Source: an uncultured Clostridia bacterium
GTDB taxonomy: Bacteria; Bacillota; Clostridia; TANB77; CAG-508
Assembly: GCA_948875265.1 (NCBI GenBank)
Contig: CAQRYF010000017.1
Coordinates: 1-30,926, forward strand
Direction of reading: 5' to 3'
DNA: 30,926 nucleotides
A model generated the notes under the pieces. It did not search any database. It was not told the DNA's origin and saw only the letters and a list, made by a program, of their open reading frames with translations. This document shows, piece by piece, positions 1-7,387 of the stretch. The stretch's first letter is position 1, and the number at the start of each line of letters is the position of its first letter. Made by a program: the position numbers and the translations under genes.

Positions 1-42
1 TGTTGTTGCTTCTGCCCCAACTTCTTTTTTTTCATCTTCCAT
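1..42 (-). CDS. Partial phage structural gene (first 14 codons)
   Basis: Only the first 14 codons are in the window, starting MEDEKKEVGAEATT. The ATG follows a strong ribosome site, AAGGAG with an AACAAA spacer, so the start is well supported. The N-terminus is acidic. In SPP1-like gene order the gene after the portal and minor head protein is usually the scaffold or a capsid-related protein, and a scaffold fits the charged N-terminus, but identity cannot be shown from 14 residues. Confidence 0.6.
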   Translation of the reverse strand, partial: MEDEKKEVGAEATT

Positions 43-130
43 TTTGTTCTCCTTGCCCCAATTTGTTCATTTAATCCCAAATTGTTACTTTGTATTTCGT
101 TTATTTTATTAAGCCTTACTACGATAAAAC

Positions 131-161
131 GGCATAAAAATAAGACGTACGTCTACGTCTT
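131..161 (-). terminator. Probable intrinsic terminator between head genes
   Basis: Read on the minus strand, arms AAGACGTA and TACGTCTT form a perfect 8-bp stem with a 4-base loop (142-161), followed by TATTTTTA. It lies downstream of the 70-aa gene and upstream of the partial gene at the left edge, so it could attenuate late transcription between the head-assembly genes and the next block. Confidence 0.5.
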
Positions 162-189
162 TGATTTATAATTATAAAATTTTAATAAC

Positions 190-402
190 TTATTTATAGT
201 ATTTTGTGAAAAAATGTTCTTCCATTGCTAGATATGTACTTTCTAAAAAATCTAATATAGTTTTATTGTCTACTTTATCTTTTAGGTTTTCATATGCTAA
301 TTTTATATAATAATGTGAATCTATGTCTGTTATATTATGTTTTTCACAAAATTTAATTAATATATCGTATTTCAAACTTTCTTTATCTACTTCGTTTAAC
401 AC
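190..402 (-). CDS. Small phage protein of unknown function (70 aa)
   Basis: I do not recognise this gene. It starts at GTG, 4 bases after a GGGGGG purine run that acts as ribosome site. The product is 70 aa, acidic and predicted mostly helical, with no membrane segment or cysteines. It sits between the minor head protein and the next structural gene on the same strand, so it is probably a late gene. The terminator-like hairpin follows within about 30 bases of its stop. Confidence 0.6.
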   Translation of the reverse strand: MLNEVDKESLKYDILIKFCEKHNITDIDSHYYIKLAYENLKDKVDNKTILDFLESTYLAMEEHFFTKYYK

Positions 403-411
403 TTTTCCCCC

Positions 412-486
412 CTATTTTTTGTCATCATCTTTTCCTAAAATTGCTAATACTATTATAGTTCCACATATTATTGCTGTAATTCCTAT
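412..486 (-). CDS. Possible membrane micro-protein with an ATA start (24 aa)
   Basis: An AGGAGGTG ribosome site (493-500) stands 6-8 bases before an ATA codon that opens a 24-codon frame reading IGITAIICGTIIVLAILG then KDDDKK. There is no ATG, GTG or TTG in frame, and a stop lies just upstream. The product would be a single membrane helix with a charged tail, like many phage micro-proteins. It lies between the minor head protein and the 70-aa gene. Either ATA is used as start or the start codon has been lost. Confidence 0.35.
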   Translation of the reverse strand: MGITAIICGTIIVLAILGKDDDKK

Positions 487-506
487 TTTTTACACCTCCT
501 ATATAT

Positions 507-1457
507 TTATATTTGATATATAATTGTACTTCTGCACCAATGAAAATGATGGGATATTGGAGGAAGATTTAATCCTACTACTAATCCTTTGCACTTTATT
601 CTTTCTATTCTTAAATCTTTTTGTGTTTCCCCATAATATCTATTAAATATATTTTCTTTATTTATATAAAATATTTGTCCATCTAAACTATGGCACATAT
701 CTGTTTCTTTTCCATCAGTTATTGCAATAAATCTTACTTTTGCATTATTATCTAATTCTTTTATCCCTTCAATTTTAGCTCGATTATTTAAACCTATTAA
801 CTGATTATCCATAAATCCTGATATTTTATCATTGTTTATACACAACTTTGTATTTTGCTGTTGATTTATTATCCTTTGAAACTCATTATTTTCAATTTCT
901 AGCTCTTTTTGTTGTTGAATATTTATTAAACACTGTTTATATATTTGTTGAACATTATACTGTATTGTCATTTGAATATATTGTTCTAAATTAGCTTGTT
1001 CTAATAGATATAAAAATAAAGCCATATCTATAATTGATATTGGCTTTTTCTTATTCTGTGCATTTAATACTTCTTTTTGACCTTCTTGATAATAATAATT
1101 TATATCATCATACATTATTTGCTTTTCATATTCATCTAGTTTGCTTTGTTCTTCTATATATGCTCCATATATTAATAATTCTAGTATTTCATTGTTTTTT
1201 ACTCTAGTTCTGCTATATATGTTTTTTGCTAAAAGCCCAAAATGTTCCTTTAACAAGCCTTTGTCTTTCCATTCTTCTATATATGTATTTACCATATTTT
1301 TAGTTTTAATATCTGATATGCTATATAAATTACTATTGTTTAGCTTTAATGTTTTGAATATCATTTGTAGGTTGTTTTGTGTCTGTTTGTTTATTCTTTG
1401 ATATATCTTTTTTAGTTCTACTATCTTTTGATTGTGAAACTCCCATATCTTGTCCAT
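507..1457 (-). CDS. Minor head protein, SPP1 gp7 / Mu F type
   Basis: A 316-aa product placed directly after the portal. The C-terminal part shows the Mu-F-type head morphogenesis signature: TDMCHSLDGQIF, then NLPPISHHFHWCRST, giving the usual Cys...Cys/His pattern near the end. Such proteins bind the portal and are packaged in low copy in the procapsid. The long helical N-terminus is rich in Gln and Asn. I place the start at ATG 1457 because AGGAAG lies 8 bases upstream; the GTG at 1466 would overlap that site. The gene overlaps the portal 3' end by about 125 bp, which is long but both frames read as protein. Confidence 0.8.
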   Translation of the reverse strand: MDKIWEFHNQKIVELKKIYQRINKQTQNNLQMIFKTLKLNNSNLYSISDIKTKNMVNTYIEEWKDKGLLKEHFGLLAKNIYSRTRVKNNEILELLIYGAYIEEQSKLDEYEKQIMYDDINYYYQEGQKEVLNAQNKKKPISIIDMALFLYLLEQANLEQYIQMTIQYNVQQIYKQCLINIQQQKELEIENNEFQRIINQQQNTKLCINNDKISGFMDNQLIGLNNRAKIEGIKELDNNAKVRFIAITDGKETDMCHSLDGQIFYINKENIFNRYYGETQKDLRIERIKCKGLVVGLNLPPISHHFHWCRSTIIYQI

Positions 1458-2928
1458 TTTGTTCACTTCCTAACATTTGCATATTCTCCATATTCTTTTG
1501 CATATTGGCTTCATTTTGAGCATCCATCTCTGCCAATTCACTTTCACTGTCTAGATCATAAGGCAAATGGTCTATTACTGTTTTATCACTTAGCAATCCT
1601 CTTAATTTTAACCAATTATCTACTATTTCTTGATTGTTAGTTGGTAAATTTCTAGTTAAGATTACTTCTATATCTCTAAAGTCATATTCAGTATTCTTTT
1701 TTAAATTAATTCTATCTGTTATAATTTCCCACATTCTTAGTAGTTCTTTTTTAAACAGTTTATCTGCTTGTTGTAACACTTGATCTAATGGAAAGAACTT
1801 CTTTTCTAATGCACTTGAATTATCTGCATTTGTAAAACCTTGGTCTGTTACATTAGGCACTCCGCTTATCATTAATGGTAAATCTAAACAAGTTTTTTTG
1901 TGATTTTCTGATGCTGTATCATCTACATTTTTAATTACCCAATCTATATCTCCAGTGTTGTCTGGAGTATAGAATACCTTTGCATTTAATATTGCTTCAT
2001 CTTCTTTTTCTCTTTCTGGATTTTTAATTGTTGTTGTTTTTCCATCTTTATCAGTTACTTCTATTAATGGGTCGTTCTGTGGTGTAAATCCTGTTATTTT
2101 TAATTTAGCATTATCATTATATTGAAATATGTTCGCATTATTTTTTATTACTTGTTCATGCTTCTTAATCAATGTAATTACATTTTCAAATAATGCTAAT
2201 CCATCAGGATTCTCTACTGCAAATATTGGAATATCATTCCATAATACAGGTTTATCTTCTTCTTGTTCTTCTTTAAAATCTACTTCTGTATCTTTATTTA
2301 TTGTAGTTGTTTCTATTCCACTTATATAATGTTTTTTATAGTCTTTAGTAATTAATTCTAAGTGTATATCTAGTCCACCATTATTTGAGTTCTCTGTCCA
2401 GTATCTTAACAGTCCTATTTTTTGTGCTGGTGTTTCATAGTTCCATATCGCAACACTTGTTAAACTGCTTGTATGTGCATATACTACTTCATTATCTTTA
2501 TTTTCATATACTAGTCCATAGCAAGCACCAGTATTTATATAATCTTTTACACAGTCATAGAAAAAACTACCATTGTCATTATATTTTGTAATATAATCGA
2601 TGATAGTTTGAAATTCTTTTGGATTATTTTTATCTCCAAACACTTTTTTAAATATTTTTTGTAATATTCCCTTTTGTGTTTCATTTATTTTCTTTACTTT
2701 GTATTGCGGTTCTTTTCCACCAAAATATCCACTTGCAATAGTAGATATATAAAACTCTAGTGCTACTATTACATCGCTTGTATCGTATTTTCTTGTATAT
2801 CTGTCATATAAGTATTTCCTATGTTGTAATATCGGTATTGCTTTTCCCCACAATATATTTATATTATTTGATATATTTTTCTTGTCTAAAAATTCATCTG
2901 AATATTGTATTCTTTCTACTACTGACAT
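1333..2928 (-). CDS. Phage portal protein, SPP1 gp6 family
   Basis: A 531-aa protein. The portal forms the dodecameric ring at one capsid vertex through which DNA is pumped and to which the terminase docks. Assignment rests on size, position directly after TerL, and family-like stretches such as SGYFGGKEPQYK and DNTGDIDWVIKNVDD, which precede the helical tunnel-loop region. The C-terminal tail is low-complexity and polar (Gln, Lys, Asn), as often in this family. The start is ATG 2928 with AAGGAGGATAAA upstream; an upstream extension to 3000 would run through that ribosome site and the TerL end. The gap to TerL is 10 bp. Confidence 0.88.
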   Translation of the reverse strand: MSVVERIQYSDEFLDKKNISNNINILWGKAIPILQHRKYLYDRYTRKYDTSDVIVALEFYISTIASGYFGGKEPQYKVKKINETQKGILQKIFKKVFGDKNNPKEFQTIIDYITKYNDNGSFFYDCVKDYINTGACYGLVYENKDNEVVYAHTSSLTSVAIWNYETPAQKIGLLRYWTENSNNGGLDIHLELITKDYKKHYISGIETTTINKDTEVDFKEEQEEDKPVLWNDIPIFAVENPDGLALFENVITLIKKHEQVIKNNANIFQYNDNAKLKITGFTPQNDPLIEVTDKDGKTTTIKNPEREKEDEAILNAKVFYTPDNTGDIDWVIKNVDDTASENHKKTCLDLPLMISGVPNVTDQGFTNADNSSALEKKFFPLDQVLQQADKLFKKELLRMWEIITDRINLKKNTEYDFRDIEVILTRNLPTNNQEIVDNWLKLRGLLSDKTVIDHLPYDLDSESELAEMDAQNEANMQKNMENMQMLGSEQNGQDMGVSQSKDSRTKKDISKNKQTDTKQPTNDIQNIKAKQ

Positions 2929-2938
2929 TTTATCCTCC

Positions 2939-4159
2939 TTATACAATTCTGTTGTAACCAAATGTAATTTGCTTTTTATTTTGTGATGTATATATCGCAT
3001 ACCTTATAGCATCTTGTACATCATCAAATTCTTTTATCGGTTCATCAGCTTTTTCTTTCCAAACATACATATATATTTCATCTTTAAATCTTTTTATAGC
3101 TGGTTTTAATATGTATAATTTGTTTGCTTTATATAATTTTGCTACTGCTTCTATTCCACTTACAACTGCCTTATCGGCATCTATTGCTTTTATATGTTCC
3201 CTTTTAAATCTATCTATATGTTCTGGTCTAGCAGTATCACAATAAAATGGAATATTACCATATTTTGCTTTTATTCTTTTAGCTTCATTAACCCAAAAAT
3301 CTATTTCTTTAAATTGTTCTGCTACTTCCTCTATTAAATAGTAGTTACCTTTATCGTCTATTCCCATTACCACTATTGCTCCAAAGTGTGAATACCCCCA
3401 GTCAACTCCTGCTATATATTTAACAAAATTTATATCATCTATATTATCTATGTAATGTATTTTTTCGTTAAAATCACTATATATTATTCCTTCAGGTGTT
3501 ACCCAATAGCCATTTATATCTCTATCTGTAAACATTCCGCTTGGTGTTGTAGCAATTATATTGTCTATATATCTTTTTGTTAGAAAAGTATTATCTGTTA
3601 ATTTCCAATGCACTTCTTTAATTATTTTTCCATCAGCTTTATCTATAAAATCTTTTTTAATATAATGTTCAGGACTGTCTGAGTTAGTGTCCATTATTAT
3701 TCTTGCTCCTTCTCCTGAACATCTTGACTTTATCTCATATAGTACTTCCTTATTTGCCATTGTCCCTTCATTTATGTATGCTCCAAATGATGTCATACCC
3801 CTTATTCTACCTAAATCATTTATTTTACTATGACCAAAACAACAAACTTGAACCCCAAATAAAACAAATCTATTATGCTTGTCTAGTCTAAATTCAATAT
3901 CATATTTATTTGTTAATTCATTTAAAACATTTCTTTGTAAACTCCCTAAATCTGCTCCAGCTAATATATACTGTGGCAATGGTATATTTAATTTATCTGC
4001 AATTTTTCTAACTCTTTTTAATTCAAATAAAAATAAGTCATTATCTATAATAGTTTTTCCACTTCTTTTTGCTCCATGATTTATAAGCATAAAAAAGTCA
4101 GTATTGAGTGAAAACTCTAATACTGATTGCTGTTTAGGAGAATATAATTCATTAATCAT
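2939..4159 (-). CDS. terL: Phage terminase large subunit
   Basis: A 406-aa packaging motor ATPase and headful nuclease. The ATPase Walker A variant NHGAKRSGKT is at residues 27-36, and Walker B ends AYINE with the catalytic Glu at 131. The RNase-H-like nuclease begins IAGVDWGYSH with Asp 253, followed by FYCDTARPEH with Asp 308 and DDVQDAIRYA near the end. Length and motif order fit the SPP1/PBSX-type large terminases. A good AAGGAG ribosome site precedes the ATG, which overlaps the end of the small subunit by 8 bp, indicating translational coupling. Confidence 0.95.
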   Translation of the reverse strand: MINELYSPKQQSVLEFSLNTDFFMLINHGAKRSGKTIIDNDLFLFELKRVRKIADKLNIPLPQYILAGADLGSLQRNVLNELTNKYDIEFRLDKHNRFVLFGVQVCCFGHSKINDLGRIRGMTSFGAYINEGTMANKEVLYEIKSRCSGEGARIIMDTNSDSPEHYIKKDFIDKADGKIIKEVHWKLTDNTFLTKRYIDNIIATTPSGMFTDRDINGYWVTPEGIIYSDFNEKIHYIDNIDDINFVKYIAGVDWGYSHFGAIVVMGIDDKGNYYLIEEVAEQFKEIDFWVNEAKRIKAKYGNIPFYCDTARPEHIDRFKREHIKAIDADKAVVSGIEAVAKLYKANKLYILKPAIKRFKDEIYMYVWKEKADEPIKEFDDVQDAIRYAIYTSQNKKQITFGYNRIV

Positions 4160-4697
4160 TCTTTATTACTCCTTCTAATGCAGATAAATATTTATTTATT
4201 TTATCTTCTTTACTTTCTGCCTCTGATTTGTTTAATATATCATTTAAATCCTTCAATGCAGAAGCTAACATTTTTAATCCTTGTCTATCAACTATACCGT
4301 CCATAGTTTCTATTTCTTCATTTTCTGTCGTTGTCTCTTCCTGTGGTTTTCCGACTTTATAATCGTATTTAACTGTTTTTGTTTTCTTCTTCTTTTTAAC
4401 AATATAGGTTTCAAGTTGTAAATTTGCTTTTATAATATTAAGTGCTAAATCATTTGCTATAGATTTTATATCTGCTATTTGTTGTGCTTCTTTTTCACTT
4501 TCCTTTTCAATAACTTTTTCTATTGTTTTTGAACCTTTTTTGAACTCTTTTTGAACTTTTTTCTCGTTCCAGCCTTTTACTGCTTGTTGCACACTTCCAT
4601 TTCTTTTTATTCCTTTATCTTTTAGAAATGAACTTACCGATTTATAATCACTTAATATATATTCTTTTTCTAACTGTTTCCAATCATACTTAGCCAT
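4152..4697 (-). CDS. terS: Phage terminase small subunit
   Basis: A 181-aa protein immediately upstream of and overlapping terL. The N-terminal 40 residues (KYDWKQLEKEYI, then SDYKSVSSFLKDKGI) resemble the helix-turn-helix that binds the packaging site; the rest is charged coiled-coil plus a Lys-rich stretch, as expected for the ring-forming subunit. AGGTG stands 5 bases before the ATG. The packaging site it recognises may lie in this gene or in the large leader region at 5107-5571. Confidence 0.8.
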   Translation of the reverse strand: MAKYDWKQLEKEYILSDYKSVSSFLKDKGIKRNGSVQQAVKGWNEKKVQKEFKKGSKTIEKVIEKESEKEAQQIADIKSIANDLALNIIKANLQLETYIVKKKKKTKTVKYDYKVGKPQEETTTENEEIETMDGIVDRQGLKMLASALKDLNDILNKSEAESKEDKINKYLSALEGVIKND

Positions 4698-4705
4698 CTC
4701 CTCAC

Positions 4706-4870
4706 CTACTTGTCGTTTTTACTTGTTACCTCTTTATCTTCTCCTACAAATCCTTTTTCTTCTAATTCTTTGTATCTTTTATCCTCTGCTTTAAACTTCT
4801 TTCCTACCGCATACTTTTTTAAGTTGTTTTCCTTATCATTAAAATCTTTTAATACTTTTCCTTCTAACAT
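4706..4870 (-). CDS. Small phage protein upstream of terS (54 aa)
   Basis: A short gene with an excellent ribosome site (GGAGGAATAAAA before ATG). The product is highly charged, beginning MLEGKVLKDFNDKENNLKKY and containing KAEDKRYKELEEKGFV, a pattern I recognise from small conserved phage proteins found near head genes but with no known role. Its stop is 8 bases upstream of terS, so it is the leader gene of the packaging operon. Confidence 0.75.
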   Translation of the reverse strand: MLEGKVLKDFNDKENNLKKYAVGKKFKAEDKRYKELEEKGFVGEDKEVTSKNDK

Positions 4871-4976
4871 TTTTTATTCCTCCCTTTTTTTCTTTATACT
4901 CAAAACACTCATCATAATATTTACATTCGCTGCATTTTCTTTTCATGCATTCTGCATGATTAATCTTCTCTTTCAT
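4839..4976 (-). CDS. Small four-cysteine protein (45 aa)
   Basis: A 45-aa product with the spacing C-x4-C-x2-C-x5-C in AECMKRKCSECKYYDECFEY, a likely zinc-binding knuckle, followed by a basic tail. It overlaps the 48-aa gene upstream and the 54-aa gene downstream in other frames; such tight packing is common at the start of late operons. The ribosome site is weak (GTGAG), suggesting translation coupled to the upstream gene. Function unknown. Confidence 0.6.
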   Translation of the reverse strand: MKEKINHAECMKRKCSECKYYDECFEYKEKKGGIKNVRRKSIKRF

Positions 4977-5106
4977 AATACTCACACTTTGTTCTTACTA
5001 TATTTTCTATTGTTGATATTCTTATATTACATAGATTTGTTTTTCTGTTTTTACAGTTTTTACAATGTTCTTGTATGTACTTTTGATATCTTTCTTCATT
5101 CGTCAT
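4960..5106 (-). CDS. Small cysteine-containing protein, first gene of late operon (48 aa)
   Basis: The ATG follows AGAGGTAATCTT. The product of 48 aa contains HCKNCKNRKTNLC and a late Cys (TKCEYYE), so it could bind a metal ion like its downstream neighbour. It is the first gene after the 465-bp leader region and so probably the first translated gene of the packaging and head operon. Function unknown. Confidence 0.65.
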   Translation of the reverse strand: MTNEERYQKYIQEHCKNCKNRKTNLCNIRISTIENIVRTKCEYYERED

Positions 5107-5571
5107 AAGATTACCTCTTTTCTTATAAACACTATGCAATGATATAACGGCTTGTACAAAGAGCTACTTCATACCGTTTGGGTTTCTGGTATCATCACAG
5201 CCTATAACCTTTAGCTTACGAGCCGAACCTCTTGGAAATTTTGATACTTTTATTCTCTGTGATAGAATTAATATCTTAACCTTATGTTCCCATTGCAATT
5301 TATATATATCACTGCATACTATCTATAATTTATATTAGAACTAGCTAGGAAAGTTCTTTATTGTTTAACTAATATATTCCTAAAAGGTGGTGATTTGGCA
5401 AAACTACTCGCTTTTATATTATCAGTTACCTAGCATACTGGTAATAACACATAATAAAAGAGTAAATACAAAAAAGGCTTGTACTTACTCTTTGTTCTCT
5501 GCTTACATTTTTCTCAATTATATATATAACATATTAAAAGGGTGTCATAAAAGGCACAAAAGGTGTCTTTT
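5107..5571 (-). promoter_or_regulatory. Long leader between late regulator and packaging operon
   Basis: No convincing gene is seen in these 465 bases, unusual in a phage packed this tightly. It should hold the late promoter, the target of the ArpU-like regulator and possibly the packaging site. Visible structure: a 13-bp hairpin at 5457-5493 (arms AAAGAGTAAATAC and GTACTTACTCTTT); three direct copies of AAAAGG-type repeats with GTGTC at 5534-5571; and a patch at 5130-5260 with more G+C than its surroundings. One minus-strand frame ending at a TAG near 5173 reads SKFPRGSARKLKVIGCDD but has no start signal. On the plus strand GGTGGTGATT at 5386-5395 precedes a 12-codon frame from a TTG. Confidence 0.5.
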
Positions 5572-5980
5572 TTATAAATCTGCATATTTCATTATAGCTT
5601 TTTTTATTAATTTCTTTGTATATCGATATTCTTTATCTAATTCAACTGCCACTTCCTCTACTTTCATACCTTCCACAAATCTTAATTCTAATATGTTCCT
5701 ATATGGTTGTTCTACTTGTTTGATTTTATTAGTTATGATAATTAAATTTAATTCTTCATCTGCCATTATTTCTATATGTTCACTTATTAAATCTAATAAC
5801 CTTGCTATATTTTTGCTCATCTTGTCATTATCTGGTCTTCCGCTTAGGTAATCCATCTAAAACGGTTGTTATTTTTGTTAACTTTGCTTTTGCTTCTTCT
5901 ATCTGGTTTAACTTTCTTTCTTCAAGCTTTTTACTATGTAAATAAGAATATAATTCTTTTTTAGATTCTTTTTCTGTCAT
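5572..5980 (-). CDS. ArpU/sigma-like late transcription regulator, needs +1 frameshift at CGG
   Basis: Two overlapping frames make one 135-aa protein. Frame 1 starts at ATG 5980 (GGGAGGTACAA upstream) and reads 46 codons to LDGLPK, then meets CGG at 5842-5840. Dropping the C gives GGA and continues GRPDNDKMSKNIARLL to the stop at 5572. The join falls inside the signature P-K/S-G-x-x-x-D-K-M region of phage sigma-70-like/ArpU regulators. The C-terminal half has the region-4-like RFVEGMKVEEVAVELDKE helix-turn-helix. Such proteins activate the late (terminase) promoter, and this gene lies directly before it. Without the shift the product ends after 50 aa and lacks the DNA-binding half. The internal ATG at 5856 has no ribosome site. 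Confidence 0.8.
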
Positions 5981-5990
5981 TTGTACCTCC

Positions 5991-6201
5991 CTACTCTTTT
6001 ATTTTTAATTTAACGTTCATAAATTTATTAAGTGGCTGTTTATTTTTATCTAATACCTCTGTAAAGCCTTTTACTTCTTGTTGTACTTCTTTTGATAGCT
6101 GATTATATTCCTCTTGTGTTATTTCTATCTCTTCTGGCCATTCTCCGTGTTATTTGCACTATATTATTTATTTTTCTTTCTAGTTTTTGTTCTATTGTCA
6201 T
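5991..6201 (-). CDS. Small phage early protein, needs +1 frameshift at CGG (69 aa)
   Basis: GGAGTGATACAA precedes ATG 6201. Eighteen codons read MTIEQKLERKINNIVQIT, then CGG at 6147-6145. In frame 0 translation gives a run of Arg-rich codons and stops soon after. Skipping the C gives GGA and then EWPEEIEITQEEYNQLSKEV, continuing to KIKE and a TAG at 5991 for a 69-aa acidic helical protein. The stop is followed at once by the ribosome site of the ArpU-like gene, which fits the restored frame being the real one. Function unknown. Confidence 0.75.
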
Positions 6202-6217
6202 TTGTATCACTCCACTT

Positions 6218-6415
6218 CTATTTACATTCTTCATAACTTTTTAGGTCTATGGTTTTTCCTTCTTTTGTTATTCCATACAATACACCATAGCTTCTCCATG
6301 TTTGTTCACATATTATCTCATTATTATCCGTGTCAATACATTTGTATGGTCCCATACTTATATTTATATGTGTTAATATAGCACTCAGTCCTGCAACTAT
6401 TCCTACTGTAAGCAC
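6218..6415 (-). CDS. Small membrane protein with unclear start
   Basis: The frame encodes one long hydrophobic helix followed by a hydrophilic domain with two Cys (YKCIDTDNN, EIICEQTWRS). The GTG at 6415 lacks a ribosome site. In-frame codons continue upstream as DITITIIVAVV, extending the helix, but no standard start precedes them. An ATG at 6453 with AGAGG upstream is in another frame, one base short of joining. Translation may start at ATT, or a single A may be missing from the AAA run near 6447. No CGG is involved, so this case does not belong to the frameshift set. Confidence 0.5.
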   Translation of the reverse strand: MLTVGIVAGLSAILTHINISMGPYKCIDTDNNEIICEQTWRSYGVLYGITKEGKTIDLKSYEECK

Positions 6416-6454
6416 TACTGCTACTATTATCGTAATTGTAATATCATTTCCATT

Positions 6455-7069
6455 TTATTTTTCCTCTCTTTCTTTATTTAGTTTGTTTACTGCTCTTACT
6501 AGTTCGTTTAACTTGTCCATGATTTCTCCTTCTACAAATGTTGTAGTATATTCTGTTTTCATTTCTTCTATTTCTTTGTTTTCTTCTGTTATCTCTTCTT
6601 GTTCTTTAATTTCCCAGTCACAAATTATTAGTCCATATCTCCAAAAAGCATTCCACCTGGTCGAAAAAATATTTTTGTTTATGTATGTTTCTGTAATTTT
6701 TATATTGCTTTTCTCCTCAAAGTCTTTTATTTTATTTTCTACATCTATTTCGTTATCATCTACATAGATATATACTCCTCTTAAGTTTGCTCCTTCTAAG
6801 TTTGCTCCTTCTAAGTTTGCTTCTTCTAAGTTTGCTCCTCTTAAGTTTGCTCCTTCTAAGTTTGCTTCTTCTAAGTTTGCTCCTCTTAAGTTTGCTCCTT
6901 CTAAGTTTGCTTCTTCTAAGTTTGCTCCTTCTAAGTTTGCTCCTTCTAAGTCTATTTTTTCTTTGACTGCTTTCTCAACAGTATACTTTAAAGTATTATC
7001 TTCTTTTTCATATTCAAATAATATTGAACCTGTCCATCTATTTTTTATTTCAAATTTTATTTTACTCAT
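6455..7069 (-). CDS. Pentapeptide-repeat protein (204 aa)
   Basis: Residues 40-99 are twelve consecutive pentapeptides of the A/N-L-x-x-A/N type (NLEGA, NLEEA, NLRGA), which fold as a square right-handed beta helix of about three turns. An N-terminal domain of about 38 residues (KFEIKNRWTGSILFEYEKED) and a C-terminal acidic, coiled-coil-like domain ending in KLNKEREEK flank it. Some pentapeptide proteins mimic DNA and protect gyrase, but three turns is short for that and no such role can be shown. It lies in the early operon. RBS GAGGTAAAAAA precedes the ATG. Confidence 0.8.
   Translation of the reverse strand: MSKIKFEIKNRWTGSILFEYEKEDNTLKYTVEKAVKEKIDLEGANLEGANLEEANLEGANLRGANLEEANLEGANLRGANLEEANLEGANLEGANLRGVYIYVDDNEIDVENKIKDFEEKSNIKITETYINKNIFSTRWNAFWRYGLIICDWEIKEQEEITEENKEIEEMKTEYTTTFVEGEIMDKLNELVRAVNKLNKEREEK
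6773..6952 (-). repeat. Twelve tandem 15-bp repeats coding pentapeptides
   Basis: Near-identical 15-bp units on the plus strand, TCTAAGTTTGCTCCT with TTCT or CTCT variants, repeated twelve times in frame within the pentapeptide gene. The DNA identity is much higher than needed to keep the protein pattern, so copy number probably changes by slippage or recombination. Confidence 0.9.
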
Positions 7070-7095
7070 TTTTTTACCTCTTTTCTTTTAAATAT

Positions 7096-7383
7096 CTATA
7101 CTTTTTCTACTAAACCAGCTTGAATTAAGTCGTTGCAATATCTTTTTACTCTATTCGTTTGCGTTTTATATCCATTTATTAAATTTTCATCAAAATCTAA
7201 TATACAAGTAAGTTTTGCTTTTACTATTACTCTATTTTTTAATATTAATAAATACTCTTTTTTATCGTACAGTTCTAAGATGTCATCATATATTCCCCTA
7301 TGATAAATTTTAAAATTACTATCTTTCCAAAATCCAAATTTTTCTAACTCTCTTAAATCTACATCGTCTTTTATTTTTAACAT
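7096..7383 (-). CDS. Phage early protein of unknown function (95 aa)
   Basis: I do not recognise this 95-aa protein. It begins MLKIKDDVDLRELEKFGF and has the fold pattern strand-helix then KNRVIVKAKL, ending in a helix-rich region (NRVKRYCNDLIQAGLVEKV) that resembles a winged-helix end. GAGGAAGTGAGAAG stands before the ATG, overlapping the end of the 67-aa gene upstream, so the two are probably translationally coupled in the early operon. Confidence 0.7.
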   Translation of the reverse strand: MLKIKDDVDLRELEKFGFWKDSNFKIYHRGIYDDILELYDKKEYLLILKNRVIVKAKLTCILDFDENLINGYKTQTNRVKRYCNDLIQAGLVEKV

Positions 7384-7387
7384 CTTC

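Noticed and set aside
143..154. Operator palindrome AGACGTACGTCT
   Set aside because: It is better explained as part of a hairpin terminator with a following T-run.
5130..5300. A real 40-aa gene reading SKFPRGSARKLKVIGCDD
   Set aside because: It has no start codon with a ribosome site; kept only as part of the leader-region description.
5387..5851. Plus-strand 154-aa frame over the late leader and ArpU-like gene
   Set aside because: It runs antisense to a recognised gene, has no suitable start site and unlikely composition.
6773..6952. CRISPR array
   Set aside because: The 15-bp units are contiguous without spacers and code for pentapeptide repeats in frame.
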